A stretch of DNA of 15,924 bases, taken from the NCBI GenBank assembly GCA_045539515.1, contig JAZQFN010000016.1, positions 1 to 15,924 of the forward strand, read 5' to 3'. The position numbers and the translations under genes are program-made. Of the stretch, positions 13,878 to 15,924 are shown piece by piece. Below the pieces are notes generated by a model. That model ran no database searches and had not been told where the DNA came from. It saw only the letters and a list, made by a program, of their open reading frames with translations. Every line of letters begins with the position of its first letter. The first letter of the stretch is position 1. This DNA is from RGIG8748 sp045539515 (GTDB taxonomy: Bacteria; Bacillota; Clostridia; UMGS1810).

Positions 13878-14944
13878 TGGCAGATAAAATTTACAATTTA
13901 GGTATAGTTGGTTACGGCGGTATGGCAGGTAACCACAAAAAACAGCTTGATCACAAGAATGTAAGAGTTCAGTTAAAAGGTGTATACGATATAGACCCGT
14001 CCCGTATGGAAGCAGCCAAAGAACAGGGCTTCATAGCCTACGAATCCCGTGAGGCACTTTTAAATGATCCCGAGATAGATATAGTTTTGGTTGCTACCAC
14101 CAACGATTCCCACAAGGAAATTGCCATTGATGCTTTAAGGGCAGGTAAGCACGTTATTTGCGAAAAGCCCGTTACCACAAATGCAAAAGATCTTGAGGAC
14201 ATTATGGCAGTAGCCAAAGAAGAGGGCAAAATCTTTACCGTAGACCAGAACAGAAGAATGAACAGGGATTTTATCAATATGTGGCGTACCATAGATTCCG
14301 GTCTTATAGGCAAGCCCTATGTTATAGAGTCCAGAGTTGAAGGCTCCAGAGGTATGCCCAAGGGTTGGAGATGCACCAAGGCACTTGGCGGCGGTATGAT
14401 GTACGACTGGGGTGTACACTTAATTGACCAGATTATGTATATGGTAAATGAAAAGGTTAAGACAGTATACTGCATTATGTACTCCATCAACTACCCAGAG
14501 GTAGACGACAACTTCCGTCTTACAATGACCTTTGAATCGGGACTTACCGCACATATTGAAATCTCCACAAACAACTTTATAAACCATCCCCGTTTCTATG
14601 TGCTCGGTACCGAAGGTACTATGATTATTACCGACTGGGACGGCACAGGAAAGGTGGTTACCAAGCTTTGTGATGATGAAGGCTGGGGAACTGAAATTAA
14701 GAAGGTTAAGGCAGGCCCCACAAAGACTATGGCGCCAAGAGACCCAAGTACAGTTAAGGTTACCGAGCTCACCGAGCCTGAAGGCATTAAAGATAACCTC
14801 GACCCTGTATACGAACAGCTTGTAGATGCTATTGAGGGCAAAGAGCTTAAGATTAAGCCCGAGCAGACCTTAAGAGTAGTCAAGGTTATGGAAGCAGCTT
14901 TCAAATCTCACGAAACAAAACAGGTTATTCACCTTGATGTATAA
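13877..14944 (+). CDS. Gfo/Idh/MocA family NAD(P)-dependent oxidoreductase
   Basis: This is a 355-residue dehydrogenase. It has the Rossmann motif GIVGYGGMAGNH (9-20), the catalytic-lysine motif EKP (96-98, K97), and GGGMMYDWGVHLID (171-184) with canonical D177 and H181. Members oxidise a secondary hydroxyl of sugars, cyclitols or glycosides with NAD(P). It differs from the product of 6144-7310, which has Tyr in place of the catalytic His, so the two probably act on different substrates or steps. I chose ATG 13877, which shares one base with the upstream stop (TAATG) and has GGTGGG just before it. An in-frame GTG at 13865 would add four residues. It is the last gene before a strong terminator, and its partner is the isomerase immediately upstream. 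Confidence 0.9.
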   Translation: MADKIYNLGIVGYGGMAGNHKKQLDHKNVRVQLKGVYDIDPSRMEAAKEQGFIAYESREALLNDPEIDIVLVATTNDSHKEIAIDALRAGKHVICEKPVTTNAKDLEDIMAVAKEEGKIFTVDQNRRMNRDFINMWRTIDSGLIGKPYVIESRVEGSRGMPKGWRCTKALGGGMMYDWGVHLIDQIMYMVNEKVKTVYCIMYSINYPEVDDNFRLTMTFESGLTAHIEISTNNFINHPRFYVLGTEGTMIITDWDGTGKVVTKLCDDEGWGTEIKKVKAGPTKTMAPRDPSTVKVTELTEPEGIKDNLDPVYEQLVDAIEGKELKIKPEQTLRVVKVMEAAFKSHETKQVIHLDV

Positions 14945-14960
14945 TACTTAAAAACATTTT

Positions 14961-14995
14961 ACCGGCAGGCTTCAGCTTGCCGGTATTTTTGTTTT
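14961..14995 (+). terminator. Intrinsic terminator of the isomerase/dehydrogenase unit
   Basis: ACCGGCAGGC (14961-14970) pairs with GCTTGCCGGT (14975-14984) around a TTCA loop with one G-U pair. It is followed by ATTTTTGTTTT, 16 bases after the stop. Confidence 0.93.
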
Positions 14996-15003
14996 AATCC
15001 GTA

Positions 15004-15032
15004 TTGACACATTTATGTTACTTTGATACAAT
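15004..15032 (+). promoter_or_regulatory. Strong promoter of the CBM9-like gene
   Basis: Consensus TTGACA (15004-15009), 17-base spacer, then TACAAT (15027-15032) with extended -10 TGA. This leaves a leader of about 70 bases before the start codon. No LacI-type operator lies nearby, so this gene appears to be controlled separately. Confidence 0.85.
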
Positions 15033-15111
15033 CTAATATATATTTACAATATCAATTTGAGCAGAATTATTTTAACTATAATCGTTATATGTTATAACAG
15101 GAGAAATGAAT

Positions 15112-15711
15112 ATGTATGTAATAAAGAAAACAGAAAGTAATCTCAATTGTATTAATGACATAGCCTGGGAAAGTGCCAATGTTGCAAATATTGACACAAT
15201 AAACTGGAAAGAATACGGCTGTATTCCCAAAACCTGTGCAAAGCTTTTGTATAATGACTATGGTATTTATGTTAAGTTGGAAACAGACGAAAAGCCTTTG
15301 CTGGCAAGACATACAAAGCAAAACGATTCGGTATGCTGCGACAGCTGTATGGAGTTCTTTTTCCGTCCCAATGAAAATGACCCCAGGTATTTCAATTTTG
15401 AATTTAATCCTTTTGGTACAATGTATCTGGCAGTAAGAACTTCACGTTTTGACCCTGTGCACCCAGCAGAGGACAAAGAGTATTTTAATGTAAAGTCCTA
15501 TGTTGATGATAAAAGCTGGACACTTCAGTTTTGTATTCCTTTTGAATTTATTGACGGAATATTCGGCACTCATACAAAGACTGTGTATGGTAATTTGTAC
15601 AAATGCGGTGAAGATACCCTTACACCTCATTATGCTACATATTATCCGATTTTAAAAGAAGAACCGGATTTCCACAGACCCGAATTTTTCGGTAAATTTA
15701 TTCTTGAATAA
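15112..15711 (+). CDS. Carbohydrate-binding family 9-like (CBM9/DOMON-like) protein
   Basis: This 199-residue, single-domain protein has no signal peptide or membrane segment. It shows the typical CBM9-like pattern: PKTCAKLLYNDYGIYVKLET early, DSCMEFFFRP (about 77-86), YFNFEFNPFGTMYLAV (about 92-107), then a beta-strand ending FGKFILE. Such proteins are beta-sandwiches related to sugar-binding modules, usually annotated 'carbohydrate-binding family 9-like'. The function of stand-alone cytoplasmic forms is not established; sugar binding or chaperoning is a guess. AGGAG (15099-15103) fits ATG 15112, while the in-frame ATG 15106 is too close to it. It lies between a strong promoter and a bidirectional terminator, so it is a one-gene transcript. 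Confidence 0.8.
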   Translation: MYVIKKTESNLNCINDIAWESANVANIDTINWKEYGCIPKTCAKLLYNDYGIYVKLETDEKPLLARHTKQNDSVCCDSCMEFFFRPNENDPRYFNFEFNPFGTMYLAVRTSRFDPVHPAEDKEYFNVKSYVDDKSWTLQFCIPFEFIDGIFGTHTKTVYGNLYKCGEDTLTPHYATYYPILKEEPDFHRPEFFGKFILE

Positions 15712-15760
15712 AGGTCAGACTGTCGAAAAAGAACGCACCGCAAAGTGAATATAAAAAATG

Positions 15761-15807
15761 AAAGCTCATTAGTAAGAAATATTACATCATTACTAATGAG
15801 CTTTTTT
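15761..15807. terminator. Bidirectional terminator between convergent genes
   Basis: A perfect 15-base stem (AAAGCTCATTAGTAA at 15761-15775 with its complement at 15790-15804) has a 14-base loop. A T-run lies on the right and an A-run on the left, so it can serve both the CBM9-like gene and the minus-strand gene entering from the right edge. Confidence 0.93.
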
Positions 15808-15843
15808 CATTTCTGTAGCTTTTGTCATAAATGCCAAAAGCCG

Positions 15844-15924
15844 CTATTTTGTAGCCTTAACAACCAACACTGAAGATGCCTCAAATGGTGAATTTACGGT
15901 ATCTTTTGGCTTGTCGTCCTCTAA
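15844..15924 (-). CDS. C-terminal tail of an unidentified protein (cut by window edge)
   Basis: A minus-strand frame open to the edge ends at TAG (15846-15844) and gives 26 residues ending PFEASSVLVVKATK. The alternating hydrophobic end looks like the last beta-strand of a C-terminal beta-sandwich, as seen in many glycosidases, but this is weak evidence. Its stop precedes the bidirectional terminator at a natural distance, which supports a real gene end. Confidence 0.5.
   Translation of the reverse strand, partial: LEDDKPKDTVNSPFEASSVLVVKATK

Noticed and set aside
12906..14944. C-glycoside deglycosidase (DgpA/DgpC-like) operon
   Set aside because: The dehydrogenase and isomerase fit the theme, but the small DUF6379 subunit needed by known enzymes is absent from the window, so a specific C-glycoside call is not justified.
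1..15924. CRISPR array, rRNA or tRNA genes
   Set aside because: No regularly spaced repeats and no rRNA-like or cloverleaf tRNA-like sequence were seen. The only direct repeats occur in two copies.

Overview
The window looks like chromosomal DNA from an anaerobic, AT-rich, Gram-positive bacterium of the class Clostridia, probably a gut fermenter. This rests on strong AGGAGG-type ribosome binding sites, [FeFe]-hydrogenase genes of the kinds typical of fermentative Clostridia, rubredoxin, and cytoplasmic sugar-handling genes under LacI- and AraC-type control. I cannot place it to genus from sequence alone. There are no rRNA, tRNA, CRISPR, transposase or phage genes.

Region 1 (1-4720, all plus strand) is the end of a hydrogenase operon. 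It holds the tail of an unidentified gene, an H-cluster protein fused to a PAS domain (sensor type), a PP2C/SpoIIE-like phosphatase, a monomeric group B [FeFe]-hydrogenase and a 52-residue rubredoxin, closed by a strong intrinsic terminator. The genes overlap or lie within 30 bases of each other. The likely logic is a redox or H2 sensor that acts through the phosphatase, next to a hydrogenase and a small electron carrier.

Region 2 (about 4720-5127) is gene-free. It carries a 79-base palindromic repeat and, beside it, a separate element: an 81-base inverted-repeat structure flanked by two near-identical 33/34-base direct repeats.

Region 3 (5128-15711) is a sugar catabolism locus. It has two isomerase/epimerase plus Gfo/Idh/MocA dehydrogenase pairs, one on each strand. 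Between them lie two putative cytoplasmic glycosidases (a GH43-like beta-propeller and a large protein that resembles DUF6259 glycosidases), an AraC-type regulator and a LacI-type regulator. A CBM9-like protein follows with its own promoter. Near-perfect LacI/CcpA-type operators sit downstream of the promoters of one dehydrogenase and of the lacI gene, suggesting one regulon. The paired dehydrogenases and TIM-barrel isomerases recall pathways that oxidise a glycoside to a keto-sugar, then epimerise or cleave it. The substrate cannot be read from sequence, and no transporter or kinase lies in the window.

The right edge (15844-15924, minus) holds the C-terminal tail of another protein, convergent with the CBM9-like gene across a bidirectional terminator. 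Four predicted promoters share a TTtACA/TTGACt-like -35, a 17-base spacer and an extended -10 starting TGA-TA.
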